Assembly (NCBI GenBank): GCA_018434355.1
Contig: JAHDPL010000012.1
Coordinates: 1 to 64,000 of the forward strand
From: Sporomusaceae bacterium
GTDB taxonomy: Bacteria; Bacillota; Negativicutes; UBA1444
Direction: 5' to 3'
DNA: 64,000 bases
Both the position numbers and the translations under genes were made by a program. Within the stretch, counting starts at the first letter, position 1, and every line of letters begins with the position of its first letter. Below, piece by piece: positions 1 through 10,381 of the stretch. The notes beneath the pieces are model-generated. The model did no database searches, was not told the origin of the DNA, and worked only from the letters and a program-made list of their open reading frames with translations.

Positions 1-601
1 CCAGCCCCTGCCGTCCCGCAGATGTCTTGAGATCATAGAGATTTTGCAAATCCTCGCGTCCCAGCCATACGGCATGCAGTGCGCGGCTTATTGGCAGCAA
101 CGCATCCTGTTCCAAATCCGGAGATGCTTCGTGCAATGCCTGCATGTAATTACAATCAATACAATTAGGCACATTAAGCAAAAGAAACCAATGAAAGCGG
201 CCCCACGCATACTTCGAAAATTTTCCATAAACATTAAATAATCTATTTCCCTGTTCATCTTCTGCCGGGTATACTGATAGTGCATGCAAAATACGAGGTA
301 TGGGAGTCATAGATTCCATGTCGCCCAACGATATTTCATCAACGGTTTCAAACAAGTATTTTTTTTGGACCTGAGATAATTCTGTTGAGAAATCTCCAAA
401 TTCTTTTTGTCCAATTAATATCCACCAACACACCAGCGTTAAACGCCCCTGCTCAAAACTCAAATCTATCCATTTTTGCATACCTAAATTATTAGCCCAT
501 ACAAGATACATAAGTCTAGAAACAGGGATCACGTCTTGATCGAAATATTGAGGTTCATTCAACATTTTGATTTTACTATACATTCTGCTCACACCAAACA
601 T
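1..601 (-). CDS. Partial unknown protein of a glycan cluster, N-terminal 200 residues
   Basis: An open frame starts at an ATG (599-601) and runs off the left edge without a stop, so only about 200 residues are visible and the 3' part is missing. I do not recognise a catalytic domain. Two internal stretches resemble each other: residues about 26-72 (VSRLMYLVWANN... then FEQGRLTLVCWWILIGQKEFG) and about 170-200 (ISRALHAVWLGREDLQNLYD, then AGRQG). Such 'SRLM..VW..R.DLQ..FDL...GR' segments occur, as far as I recall, at the N-termini of polysaccharide-cluster glycosyltransferases (recollection, not checked). It lies 30 bp downstream of a GT4 gene on the same strand, so it is probably the next gene of the same operon. 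A larger glycosyltransferase is the best guess. Confidence 0.6.
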   Translation of the reverse strand, partial: MFGVSRMYSKIKMLNEPQYFDQDVIPVSRLMYLVWANNLGMQKWIDLSFEQGRLTLVCWWILIGQKEFGDFSTELSQVQKKYLFETVDEISLGDMESMTPIPRILHALSVYPAEDEQGNRLFNVYGKFSKYAWGRFHWFLLLNVPNCIDCNYMQALHEASPDLEQDALLPISRALHAVWLGREDLQNLYDLKTSAGRQGL

Positions 602-631
602 CGTGTTTTACGATTATAAATTGCATACTTG

Positions 632-2287
632 TCAATAACACAGAACAATATCCACAACAGGTTTTGACACTAAGATTGAAGTTCCAGTAATCTGCAATAT
701 TTCAATTCGATACGCTCCTAGAGGTAGTGTCCCGCCAGCCACTTCACATGCAAAACCAGCATCAATATAAATATTATTGCATAACGAAGTAGCGACATCT
801 TGGCGAATTTGACGATTTGCTCGAACATAAAATTCGTCTGAAGTATCAACCAATAAGAATTTAACATATATTTCAGTGGGAACCTGCTCGCTCTGCAAGT
901 CAACTGCCCACCCCAGAAAAAGAACCGGATCAGTATGTTTCAACTCAATTTGTAACATTTCTGGCACAAACGTACACCCATTGATTTGGTCTAAATTCCA
1001 TCCATGAGAAATTTCCTGACGATGCAGGGAGTTATACTGTTTTGGGGTTTTTTTAATAATTGAATGAGAAACTTGTTCATAAAAGCTCTTAAAGTTATAA
1101 GCTTCTTGTTCAATTGTCGTTGCAAAACATTTGTCAAGTTTTTCTTTGTATAAATTTAAACATGTCGGATCATCGCTGATTGACTGCAAAAGGTTTGTCA
1201 ATTCAGTCTGATTTCCGGCACTGAAAACAAAACCACCACCACTTTCGCTCAAAGCTTCCTGCATGGCTCCGATATTCGAACAAATTATAGGAACAGAGCA
1301 AGCCAGAGCTTCATGTAAAGCTAAAGAAAAGCTTTCATAGCAAAGAGATGGAACAACCAAAATGTCAATTTGTTTCAAAACAATTGAAAGATTAGTCTCG
1401 GAAAAAGTCCCCGCACATTCGATACGGTGGTCTTCGTGTGCTGACTTGTGTAAATTTCTCAAATATTGGGAATCAGGACCGTCTCCGTATAAAACAAGAG
1501 ATGCCTGATCTCCACAGACTTTTTTAAAACTATCAATTAAAAAATGCCCCCCCTTATGCGGCACCAGAGAACCAATAAACCCAAATACTATTCTGTCACC
1601 TTTTCCGTAACGTCTTTCATTCCGAACTAAAGAGCTATGCATCCCATGTGGTATGACCTTTACGTCAATTCCTAATTCAGCATGAAATATTTCAGCCACG
1701 AATTTTGACGGAGCAGTCAACGCAACTGCGTACGACAAAATCTTTTTCGCCATTGATAGTCTTGTTGAAATGTAGTCGGGTGCTAATTCTGGACAAAGCC
1801 TTTTGCATGTTTCACCGTTCTGAGGACCTTTGCATAAGGTACCTTGACTTGTTGTAAGGTTGATTTTGGGGCATAGCCAATAAAAATCAGTTAGCGTAAT
1901 GATATAGGGTATGTTTTCCTCGATCGCAACATGTACAAATTCCGTCATGCGCATTGCGTGACATATATGGAGTACATCCGGCTTGAGCTTGCCAAGAAGG
2001 TGACTGGCAACCGGGCGCATATCTGGGCAACTCAAACTGTGCCCCATCTCTTCCCTATACTCTGCAAACCGCCATGAGTGGACAGGCAAAGACTTATATA
2101 TATCGGAACGGAAACCTGTATTTGAGTTGTCAATTCGATCAAAATAGCTCATAGGTGCAAAGCCATATGTCACTATATTCACATTATGTCCATTTAGCTG
2201 ATTCATCGCAGCTAGGTTGAATACGGCTTTTTCAGTACCCGCTGAATACTCAGGATAAAACTGATGAACAAGATAACAAATTTTCAT
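632..2287 (-). CDS. Glycosyltransferase family 4 with extra C-terminal domain
   Basis: This is a cytoplasmic GT-B retaining glycosyltransferase, probably adding a sugar to a lipid-linked surface glycan. The N-terminus MKICYLVHQFYPEYSAGTEK is the usual GT4 donor-side start with the glycine-rich turn. The C-terminal Rossmann half has GFIGSLVPHKGGHFLIDSF and the nucleotide-sugar E-x7-E region VPSLCYESFSLALHEALACS. At 551 residues it is about 150 longer than a plain GT4. Residues about 430-551 form an extra mainly beta-predicted tail of unknown role. Its start overlaps the stop of the upstream GT2 gene by ATGA, so the two are translationally coupled. The gene is AT-rich compared with the right half of the window, suggesting transfer. 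Confidence 0.88.
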   Translation of the reverse strand: MKICYLVHQFYPEYSAGTEKAVFNLAAMNQLNGHNVNIVTYGFAPMSYFDRIDNSNTGFRSDIYKSLPVHSWRFAEYREEMGHSLSCPDMRPVASHLLGKLKPDVLHICHAMRMTEFVHVAIEENIPYIITLTDFYWLCPKINLTTSQGTLCKGPQNGETCKRLCPELAPDYISTRLSMAKKILSYAVALTAPSKFVAEIFHAELGIDVKVIPHGMHSSLVRNERRYGKGDRIVFGFIGSLVPHKGGHFLIDSFKKVCGDQASLVLYGDGPDSQYLRNLHKSAHEDHRIECAGTFSETNLSIVLKQIDILVVPSLCYESFSLALHEALACSVPIICSNIGAMQEALSESGGGFVFSAGNQTELTNLLQSISDDPTCLNLYKEKLDKCFATTIEQEAYNFKSFYEQVSHSIIKKTPKQYNSLHRQEISHGWNLDQINGCTFVPEMLQIELKHTDPVLFLGWAVDLQSEQVPTEIYVKFLLVDTSDEFYVRANRQIRQDVATSLCNNIYIDAGFACEVAGGTLPLGAYRIEILQITGTSILVSKPVVDIVLCY

Positions 2288-3528
2288 ACTCCACCGCCCA
2301 AAACAACATCTTCATATCTGTTTTCCATTTCACTTTTCTCATCTGCTGCGGCAGTCAAATAACACTGTGCAAGAAACATCCCACTCAATTGTGCGAAGGC
2401 CTTAAAAATACAAGAAATAAATTCTTGTTGCGCGTTTAGATCAACAAGATCATATGTTTGAAATAAATAATCAAATACCATATTCATAAAGGAGTTGAGC
2501 GTTGGAAGAAGTTTAGAAGTTTGAGAAGGGTCATTAATCATGTTGAGCTCAAATAGATTAGAAGTATTCTGTAGGAAGTTCCATAGTCTATCATCAATTA
2601 ATGAGTTTTTTCGTAGCGAATCGAAAGGGTATTGCTTCATACTACCAGATAAAAAGACATCACAATAACACGACTTTAAGTTCCCTACAGTTAGAACCTG
2701 CTTATTATTCTGCAATAGGTAGTCGGAAAAATCATTAATCCGGCAATACACAGAAAGAATATCCATAGAGATATTCATTAAGCCTAAACGTTCCAACTTA
2801 TAATCTGGAAAAATTTCGCGCATAAAGCGCGTCTCAACAAAAGAGCGTTTAAGAGAATAATAAGGCGGTCTATTATGCGAATGAATTACGCGTGTTCTGC
2901 CTAAAAACAGGATTTTTTTGCCATCTTGAATCAGTCTAATTCCGAGGTCAAGATCTTCTGCATAACTTGTGCGATATCGATATTGTCTAAATAATTCAGT
3001 AGTTATCATACAGGCCAAATCTGATAATTGCCCGTTTTTCCTGAGAGATATATTGTCGACAGTATCCGGCAATGAAAATATTCTATCACAATTTGAAACT
3101 CCTAAAAAACGATAATGATTCCAGCAAATACATCGATAATACAAGTCCGCATCTTCTCTTGGCGTCTCAGCGCAAGACACTGCAGCTATCCCCTCCTGTC
3201 CAAGGGCATCGAGCATTGTCTGTAGCCAATAAATATCCGGCATTAACACGTCCTGTGTAGTAAACAATAACACTTGTCCCCTTGAGTGATCCGCTCCAGT
3301 ATTACGCGCATATGCATGATTAAAATCTTCAGGCCGAATAGGAATCACTTTTGCTCCAGCCTTTAACGAATTATCTACCGTACTATCAGAGCTTGAAGAA
3401 TCCACAACAATTATCTCTATGGAAGCATTTACTTGCTGTTGCTTTATCATATATAGTAAATGACGAAATTGTTCCCCACCGTTCAGGGTGGGTATTATTA
3501 TGGAAACTAACGGACTTAAGCGTACCAT
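2284..3528 (-). CDS. Glycosyltransferase family 2
   Basis: The protein has the inverting GT-A fold of family GT2. Residues about 8-40 contain SIIIPTLNGGEQFRHLL followed by EIIVVDSSSSDST, where a DSSS takes the place of the common DDGS. A likely metal-binding acidic site follows near residue 95 (TTQDVLMPD, where DXD would be expected), and a later YAEDLDLGIRL gives the ED acid typical of rhamnosyltransferase-like members. AAGGAG lies 7 bases before the ATG. The gene is the first one left of the IS21 insertion and was presumably once cotranscribed with 7346-8194. The acceptor and donor sugars cannot be read from sequence; rhamnose is possible because the rfb genes are in the same operon. Confidence 0.88.
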   Translation of the reverse strand: MVRLSPLVSIIIPTLNGGEQFRHLLYMIKQQQVNASIEIIVVDSSSSDSTVDNSLKAGAKVIPIRPEDFNHAYARNTGADHSRGQVLLFTTQDVLMPDIYWLQTMLDALGQEGIAAVSCAETPREDADLYYRCICWNHYRFLGVSNCDRIFSLPDTVDNISLRKNGQLSDLACMITTELFRQYRYRTSYAEDLDLGIRLIQDGKKILFLGRTRVIHSHNRPPYYSLKRSFVETRFMREIFPDYKLERLGLMNISMDILSVYCRINDFSDYLLQNNKQVLTVGNLKSCYCDVFLSGSMKQYPFDSLRKNSLIDDRLWNFLQNTSNLFELNMINDPSQTSKLLPTLNSFMNMVFDYLFQTYDLVDLNAQQEFISCIFKAFAQLSGMFLAQCYLTAAADEKSEMENRYEDVVLGGGV

Positions 3529-3740
3529 AAAACGTCTCCTTAATAGTATATTCCGGGATAAACAGGGGTACCTGATTACTGCTCCGGTTGATTCCCGGTG
3601 AACAATCGGAGATACTAGTAGCAGTTGTCATTAGCCCATTAATGTTTCATCCCCTTGCTTTTTCATAGCCGGTATCCTACGGTGTTAAAACGCAGGCTAG
3701 GTTATCCCGATGCGCCTTCTTGCTAACATTACCTGCTATG
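3529..3740 (-). other. Noncoding leader left by the IS21 insertion, weak hairpin
   Basis: This 212-bp stretch separates the left IS21 end from the GT2 gene. I see no convincing gene in it. An 8-bp stem with one G-U pair (3583-3590 with 3603-3610, 12-base loop) lies 55 bp before the GT2 start, and a 5-bp CTAGCC/GGCTA-like pairing lies around 3665-3700. No run of T follows either stem, so a terminator is not supported. Whether this is an RNA leader or the remains of a displaced gene is undecided. Confidence 0.3.
3736..3740. repeat. Target-site duplication of IS21-family element, left copy
   Basis: CTATG directly precedes the TGTCA left tip, and the same five bases follow the right tip at 7330-7334. 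Family IS21 makes 4-8 bp duplications, so this defines the outer insertion exactly. Confidence 0.85.
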
Positions 3741-3793
3741 TGTCATCGCCAATGCTAAAATGACCCCATATGGCAAATGAAAATTGACCCCCT
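3741..3793 (+). repeat. IS21-family left terminal inverted repeat
   Basis: It begins TGTCATCGCC and contains two direct copies of an AAAA(T)TGACCCC motif, the multiple transposase-binding repeats usual at IS21 ends. It pairs with 7277-7329. Confidence 0.85.
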
Positions 3794-3855
3794 CCAACAA
3801 AGGAGGGAAAACGATGAACCAAGGGAAACCCTCCACCCATGAAATCCTTCATGGG
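3790..3855 (+). promoter_or_regulatory. Two hairpins that mask the istA ribosome-binding sites
   Basis: CCCTCC (3790-3795) pairs perfectly with GGAGGG (3802-3807) across a 6-base loop. The right arm is the ribosome site of the ATG at 3814. A second perfect 8-bp stem, CCCATGAA (3836-3843) with TTCATGGG (3848-3855), covers part of the GGGGGAG before the in-frame ATG at 3868. Both possible starts are thus masked in the RNA. In other insertion sequences such folds limit transposase made from outside transcripts. The structure is read directly; its function is inferred. Confidence 0.55.
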
Positions 3856-5103
3856 GGAGATGCCACGATGTTAACCCATGACCAATGGTCGGAAATCCGC
3901 TTCTGGTCCAAACTTGGGCAATCCATAAAGACCATCGCCCGCGACTTAGGCCTCAGTCGCAACACCGTTCGCAAAGCACTCCGCGAGCCGGAAAAACCAC
4001 AATATCAGAGGCAAAACAAACAGCGCGGCGTTCTGGAACCCTTTCTCCCGTTCCTGCAGCAGCGGGCTCCCGAAGTGTTCTTCAATGCCACTACGTTGTG
4101 CCGGGAGCTGAAAGCGCAAGGCTATCAGGGCGGCTACAGCACGGTCAAACTGGCAGTGAAACCGCTAAGGGAAACTTTCCGTTTGGTAGAAGCCGCTTCG
4201 GTCCGGTTTGAAACTCCACCAGGAAAGCAAGCGCAGGTGGATTGGGGAACGTCTTGGGTCAACATTGCAGGCAAGCGGACCCGCGTGAAGATTTTTGTCA
4301 TGGTGCTCGGATATTCGAGGGCCATCTACGTGGAGTTCACGCTGGATGAAACATTGCCCACATTGATTGCCTGCCACGAAAGGGCGATTCGCTACTTTGG
4401 TGGCATTACCCAGGAAGTGCTCTATGACAATCCCCGAACCATTGTGTTCCATCGCGGAACGGACGAGGCTTGCATCAATCCCCGGTTCCTCGACTTTTGC
4501 CGCTATTACGGCTACACACCCCGCCTCTGCCGTCCCTACAGGGCAAAGACCAAGGGAAAAGTCGAATCCGGCGTCAAATACGTAAAACGTTCTTTTCTGG
4601 CCGGTCGCAACGTAGTGTCGCTGGAGGATCTCAATACGCAAGTTGCGGATTGGATAAGAACCGTGGCGGATATGCGAATCCACGGGACTGTCCATGAGCA
4701 ACCGGCAGAGCGATTTTTGCGTGAAGAACTTTCCCCAGTGTCTTCCCAGCCTCCGTATGTACTGCAAACCTTCGCGGTGCGCAAAGTCGCCGCCGATTGC
4801 CTGATCTCCTTTGAAGCCAGTCGCTACTCCGTACCCTGGCAATACGTCCGGCAACTGGTGGATGTGCAAGTGGCGGAAGAACGGGTGAAGATTTACCATG
4901 AGGGAGTTTTGATCGCTGAACATCCCCTCGCAAACAAACCGTACCAGGTGGTGTTGCAACGAAGCCATTACGGCGGCTTGGGCAAGCTGCGGGATCATTC
5001 TCGTTCGCTACTGACCAAGAATTCGCCACAAAGCACCCCGGAGGTTGAGATCCGCAGCCTGGATGTGTATGCGCTGGTTGCTGGGAGTGAACTTCATGGA
5101 TAA
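3814..5103 (+). CDS. istA: IS21-family transposase IstA
   Basis: This is the DDE transposase of the outer element, acting on its TGTCA tips. An N-terminal helix-turn-helix (WSKLGQSIKTIARDLGLSRNTVRKAL) binds DNA. The catalytic triad is in QVDWG (about residue 150), VLYDNPRT (about 215) and KGKVESGVKYVKR (about 265), and the C-terminal Mu-type beta-barrel domain includes FEASRYSVPW. I chose ATG 3814 because GGAGGG precedes it by 6 bases; an upstream TTG at 3784 lacks a site, and ATG 3868 is an alternative. At 429 residues (about 411 from 3868) it has ordinary length and no visible damage. Its end overlaps istB by 8 bases. Confidence 0.93.
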   Translation: MNQGKPSTHEILHGGDATMLTHDQWSEIRFWSKLGQSIKTIARDLGLSRNTVRKALREPEKPQYQRQNKQRGVLEPFLPFLQQRAPEVFFNATTLCRELKAQGYQGGYSTVKLAVKPLRETFRLVEAASVRFETPPGKQAQVDWGTSWVNIAGKRTRVKIFVMVLGYSRAIYVEFTLDETLPTLIACHERAIRYFGGITQEVLYDNPRTIVFHRGTDEACINPRFLDFCRYYGYTPRLCRPYRAKTKGKVESGVKYVKRSFLAGRNVVSLEDLNTQVADWIRTVADMRIHGTVHEQPAERFLREELSPVSSQPPYVLQTFAVRKVAADCLISFEASRYSVPWQYVRQLVDVQVAEERVKIYHEGVLIAEHPLANKPYQVVLQRSHYGGLGKLRDHSRSLLTKNSPQSTPEVEIRSLDVYALVAGSELHG

Positions 5104-5524
5104 TCCCCAACTGCTGCGGATTCAGGAGAACCTGAAACACCTCAAGCTGACGCGCACGACGCAGTCCTTGGAAAACTTGCTGCAAGATGCCGGGAAACAA
5201 GAGATGAGTTACAGTGACTTCTTGGATCGACTGCTGGAAGAGGAAGTATCGCTCAAACAGGAGAAACAAACGGCGCTGAACACTTCTTTGGCGAAACTGC
5301 CTTATGTAAAAACTCTGGAGAGTTTTGATTTCAGTTTTCAACCTTCGATTGACGTCAAAGGAATCCGAGAGCTGGCTACCTGCCTGTTTATCGAGCGGTC
5401 AGAAAACGTGGTGTTCTTAGGACCACCCGGAACCGGCAAGACTCATCTGGCAGTGGCGCTTGGACTGAAGGCGATCCACAAACGGTACCGCACTTTGTTC
5501 ATCTCGGCAGCAGGCTTGATCGCC
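5096..5524 (+). pseudogene. istB: istB, 5' part (IS21 helper ATPase) cut by IS256
   Basis: The first 143 codons of istB start with MDNPQLLRIQENLKHLKL and keep the Walker A motif GPPGTGKTH near residue 110. The frame then enters the IS256-like element and stops at 5537-5539. The remaining codons resume in phase at 6887 after removal of the element and one copy of the 8-bp duplication, giving a 270-residue protein, normal for IstB. The Walker A and Walker B halves are therefore now on separate pieces, and the helper ATPase should be inactive. Confidence 0.92.
5517..5524. repeat. Target-site duplication of IS256-family element, left copy
   Basis: TGATCGCC precedes the inner element and is repeated at 6879-6886. 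Eight bases is the usual duplication length for IS256. Confidence 0.85.
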
Positions 5525-7270
<1,746 letters not shown>

Positions 7271-7276
7271 TTCCAT

Positions 7277-7329
7277 AGGGGGTCAGTTTTCGATTGCCAC
7301 AAAGGGTCATTTTTCAATTGCCGTTGACA
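7277..7329 (-). repeat. IS21-family right terminal inverted repeat
   Basis: Read on the minus strand it begins TGTCAACGGC and matches the left end at 42 of 53 positions. Its inner copies of the TGACCC motif start just after the istB stop. Confidence 0.85.
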
Positions 7330-7334
7330 CTATG
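7330..7334. repeat. Target-site duplication of IS21-family element, right copy
   Basis: CTATG follows the right tip; it is identical to 3736-3740. Confidence 0.85.
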
Positions 7335-7345
7335 TGTACAGTAGC

Positions 7346-8194
7346 TTAATAAGCCGGGTTATTGTTTTTAAAATACAATGCGCCATAATCATGTATGGTC
7401 TGGCCCAAAGCCTTAAAAACAGTACGTCGCTCCATACTATAATTAGCTTCTGTATCCCATTCATCAATCATCATATGTATCTGTTGGAATAAGTTCCACT
7501 CAAGCTCGAATTCACAGCACTTCTTGATATTATCCCGTGAATGAAAAAAGAACTTCGCTTTAATGTCGGGATAAATCGATAAAAATGTTGAAAACATCCG
7601 TTCAAAAACAAACGGGAACATAGGAGTTGGCCGATAATGATTGGTCCGACAGAAATATAAATTACGCTTTTCAGCCGAGCATTGCTTGGTTATAAATTCA
7701 AACAAGGGCAAAATAAATTTCATATATTCATTCCAAAACTTTTTATTGCCAACCCAATAATTACAATATAATAAACTTTGTGTAGTCATTCTCCCAATTT
7801 TTGATAAATTAATTTTGTATCCGACTGCGTCAAATAGCTCTTGCGTCAGCGAACAAATTCCAGGATGATATAGTTCGCCTTGTTCCCATACATTAAAATG
7901 GTAATAAGCCTTTTGCGGAAAAGGATTGACAAAATACACATCAAAACCCGGATCTTGAAGAATAAAATCTTTAAATGCACGACATGTAATATTAGTCTTT
8001 TGCTCAAATTTTGGTGATACTACCCCAACATACTCCGCATGTTCAAACTTACCAGTTTGAAATAGATCTAGAATAGCACCCATCTCATACAGAGCAGGAG
8101 TATTGTGAGTTCCATCATATATCAAAAAATTATTATCAATTTTTGCAAATTGTTCCGGTACATAACAATTTTGATATATTGCAATTGTTGCCAT
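7346..8194 (-). CDS. Unknown 282-residue protein of a glycan cluster
   Basis: I do not recognise a family. The protein has no signal peptide or membrane segment, is rich in aromatic residues and cysteine, and is probably cytoplasmic. Recurrent features include DVYFVNPFPQKAYYHFNVWEQGE, LYCNYWVGNKKFWNEYMKF and FPFVFERMFSTFL. This aromatic composition and the position between a LicC-like nucleotidyltransferase and glycosyltransferases suggest a sugar-handling or transferase role (inference only). It is strongly AT-rich like its upstream neighbours. Its stop is 11 bp from the right target duplication of the IS21 element, so it is now the last gene before the insertion. Confidence 0.75.
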   Translation of the reverse strand: MATIAIYQNCYVPEQFAKIDNNFLIYDGTHNTPALYEMGAILDLFQTGKFEHAEYVGVVSPKFEQKTNITCRAFKDFILQDPGFDVYFVNPFPQKAYYHFNVWEQGELYHPGICSLTQELFDAVGYKINLSKIGRMTTQSLLYCNYWVGNKKFWNEYMKFILPLFEFITKQCSAEKRNLYFCRTNHYRPTPMFPFVFERMFSTFLSIYPDIKAKFFFHSRDNIKKCCEFELEWNLFQQIHMMIDEWDTEANYSMERRTVFKALGQTIHDYGALYFKNNNPAY

Positions 8195-8210
8195 GTTTCG
8201 CTCCTAATTC

Positions 8211-8927
8211 TTAAGGCTTTACAGCAGCAAACATTTTCTCCGCCATGCGCAGATCGTCAAGATTGTCAATTTCAATCCAGCGTCCTTCAAAAGGGCAGGC
8301 AGCAAATGATACATAAGAAAATATATCATTGATTGCCACTTCGCTCCACAACTTGACTTCATGTCGCTGATGAATGTATTCTGCGCATTTAGCAAAAAAC
8401 TCCACACCAGCCTCGCAAGAAAATTTATAAACATCAATCGAGACTCCAAAAGCCTCCTTAGAAGAAATAGTCTTAGCTATCTTGATTAACTTTCCGTTTT
8501 TTTTCACCACTTTCATTGACTCTTCAATATAAATCCCTACGTCAGTAGCAATTGCATTTTTTTCCGTGCTCATGCACAACGCTTGAATAATTGACTGATC
8601 AAAAAAGACATCTGCATTCATCATAAGAAAATCATCATCATTTATCGCTTCACGACCTAACAACGCCGAATACATATTATTGGTGGTTGAATAATGTTCA
8701 CTGAAAATAAAATTTACACCTTGAAACATTGTGTTAATCTTTCGCTGCAATATATCCGCCTTATACCCTACAATAACAGTAATATCAAAAATTCCATTTT
8801 GATGAAGACATTCAATCTGATTAACTATAATTTCTTTGCCATTTACACAGACTAAAGCCTTGGGAAGAGTATCGGTAATAGGGGTCAATCTTGTTCCTTG
8901 GCCAGCCGCTAAAATCAGCGCTTTCAT
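8211..8927 (-). CDS. LicC-like sugar/choline-phosphate nucleotidyltransferase
   Basis: This is a cytoplasmic NTP-transferase that activates a phosphorylated small molecule as a CDP- or other NDP-derivative. The N-terminal signature MKALILAAGQGTRLTPITDTLPKAL is the nucleotide-binding loop. STTNNMYSALL, MNADVFFD and the late WIEIDNLDDL resemble the phosphocholine cytidylyltransferase LicC subgroup more than sugar thymidylyltransferases. The length of 238 residues fits. Its start overlaps the stop of the TagF-like gene (TAATG), so activated substrate and transferase are made together. The actual substrate (choline, glycerol, an aminoalkyl phosphate or a sugar phosphate) is unknown. Confidence 0.8.
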   Translation of the reverse strand: MKALILAAGQGTRLTPITDTLPKALVCVNGKEIIVNQIECLHQNGIFDITVIVGYKADILQRKINTMFQGVNFIFSEHYSTTNNMYSALLGREAINDDDFLMMNADVFFDQSIIQALCMSTEKNAIATDVGIYIEESMKVVKKNGKLIKIAKTISSKEAFGVSIDVYKFSCEAGVEFFAKCAEYIHQRHEVKLWSEVAINDIFSYVSFAACPFEGRWIEIDNLDDLRMAEKMFAAVKP

Positions 8928-10339
8928 TATTCGTTTGCCTCCGAAACAAGATTCTCCATATATTGAGCAACATAATGGACAAAGCGTCGGGCAGAATTAC
9001 CATCTAAGTACAGGTTATGTTCCTTGGCAGATTTATGCAATGCGGTAAAGTCATATATATTGATTTTCGAGATGCAAGCCAACAAATTTTCGATACTATT
9101 GACAACCGGAGCATTAATCGAGTAATGCTCCGCAATAATTAGCTCTCTGTCAGCAGTATAGGCTAAATGATCTGGTCGAAAGAAAATAATCGGCCTCTCT
9201 AAATGAAGAAAATCAAAAGCAATCGAAGAATAGTCCGTGATTAACATATCTGCTTGTTTCAGTAGTGGATAAAAATCCGTTTCTGGTTGAACTGTGGTAA
9301 TATTGTCGTCGTCAAAAAGTTCTGGATCAAGAAATGACATTTCAAAAGGATGCGGATTTAGCAGCAAATGATACCCCATTTTATCCAGTATATAAGCAAA
9401 TTTCTTAAGTTCAAGTTGTTTCATCCAATGATGGTTTCCCTGTCGCCAAGTAGGTGCATAACAAACAATTCTTTTGTTTTCCTTGATTTGTAAAATTTTC
9501 GCCAATGCAGTATCGTCAACATTGATTAAATCATAATTGTCTTCACTTCGCCAAAAAATATCGTTCCTCGCATAACCCGTTACTTCATATTTTTTAAATT
9601 GAAAGGATTGTGAAAACAACTGATAATGGGCCGGAGTCGCACCAAAAAAGACTTCTATATCGACTGCCATTTTGATAATAGTTGACAAGTGAAGATTCAC
9701 GGGATCTTCACGCGTTAATTCTTCAAGGCAAATATGTCTAATTGGTGTTCCGTGCCATACCTGCATTCTTTTTGCGCCCAATAGGCAAGCATGCAATATG
9801 CGAGATAGCGGAGGATGATCAACATAAAATCCATCATCGACAAGAACTGCTGCCCGCAATAGTTTTTTTACCATACGTTGGCTCTCATCCCACAACAATA
9901 CGGGCAATCCTTCACGTTTCAACTGCTCATATGTTTCTCGTCTCGTGGTTAAAAACCAAAATTCAAAACCCAGAGTTCGTTCATTATTAAATTTGGCAAA
10001 TTCCAAAAAACAGTATTTGAGATTTCCGGAAAAACTGCGAGGTGTATAGAAAATTAAACTTCGTTCCTTCCGAATTAATTGAGAAACCATAGAAATATTT
10101 TTCACTATCTCGTTTTCCAGGATTTTTAGTTCAAGCTTTAAAATCCTTTGTTCTATCTCATTCGCTTCAATTTTCTTCTTTGGCGCTTTTCTATTCTCAT
10201 TCCTGCCAAAATTTTTATAATGCTCATAGCCTGTCTCTATTTCTTTTTGCAATACAGCACGGGCAACATCAGGGTTTTCATTAAGATATGAGTCTTCGTC
10301 GAATACATTCAAATAGTCCGCTATTCTATCCATATTCAT
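8927..10339 (-). CDS. TagF/TagB-like CDP-glycerol glycerophosphotransferase
   Basis: This is a GT-B-like polyol-phosphate transferase that joins units through phosphodiesters, as in teichoic acid synthesis. Key features of the family are QVWHGTPIRHI, CYAPTWRQGNHHWMK, LLLNPHPFE and the acceptor/nucleotide site LITDYSSIAFDFLHLERPIIFF. The first 55 residues carry a separate motif (FDEDSYLNENPDVA then HYKNFGRNENR) that is also seen in front of glycosyltransferases in other polysaccharide clusters. No N-terminal membrane helix is seen, so it is probably peripheral. It lies next to a LicC-like enzyme. A teichoic-type enzyme inside an LPS-type locus is unusual and points to a phosphodiester-containing glycan. 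The substrate is not proven. Confidence 0.85.
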   Translation of the reverse strand: MNMDRIADYLNVFDEDSYLNENPDVARAVLQKEIETGYEHYKNFGRNENRKAPKKKIEANEIEQRILKLELKILENEIVKNISMVSQLIRKERSLIFYTPRSFSGNLKYCFLEFAKFNNERTLGFEFWFLTTRRETYEQLKREGLPVLLWDESQRMVKKLLRAAVLVDDGFYVDHPPLSRILHACLLGAKRMQVWHGTPIRHICLEELTREDPVNLHLSTIIKMAVDIEVFFGATPAHYQLFSQSFQFKKYEVTGYARNDIFWRSEDNYDLINVDDTALAKILQIKENKRIVCYAPTWRQGNHHWMKQLELKKFAYILDKMGYHLLLNPHPFEMSFLDPELFDDDNITTVQPETDFYPLLKQADMLITDYSSIAFDFLHLERPIIFFRPDHLAYTADRELIIAEHYSINAPVVNSIENLLACISKINIYDFTALHKSAKEHNLYLDGNSARRFVHYVAQYMENLVSEANE

Positions 10340-10381
10340 GACTGTACTCCTTGCGAAAAATTAATATTCAAAATACACAAC

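Noticed and set aside
3386-3631. 81-codon minus-strand frame over the GT2 start and leader
   Set aside because: It overlaps the GT2 gene out of frame and lacks a ribosome site or recognisable content.
3660-3705. Possible riboswitch (c-di-GMP-like) in the GT2 leader
   Set aside because: Only a 5-6 bp pairing is present, and the conserved GGCAAACC-type core is absent.
4165-4998. 277-codon minus-strand frame opposite istA
   Set aside because: The plus strand carries intact transposase motifs; the reverse frame has no recognisable domain and arises from codon bias.
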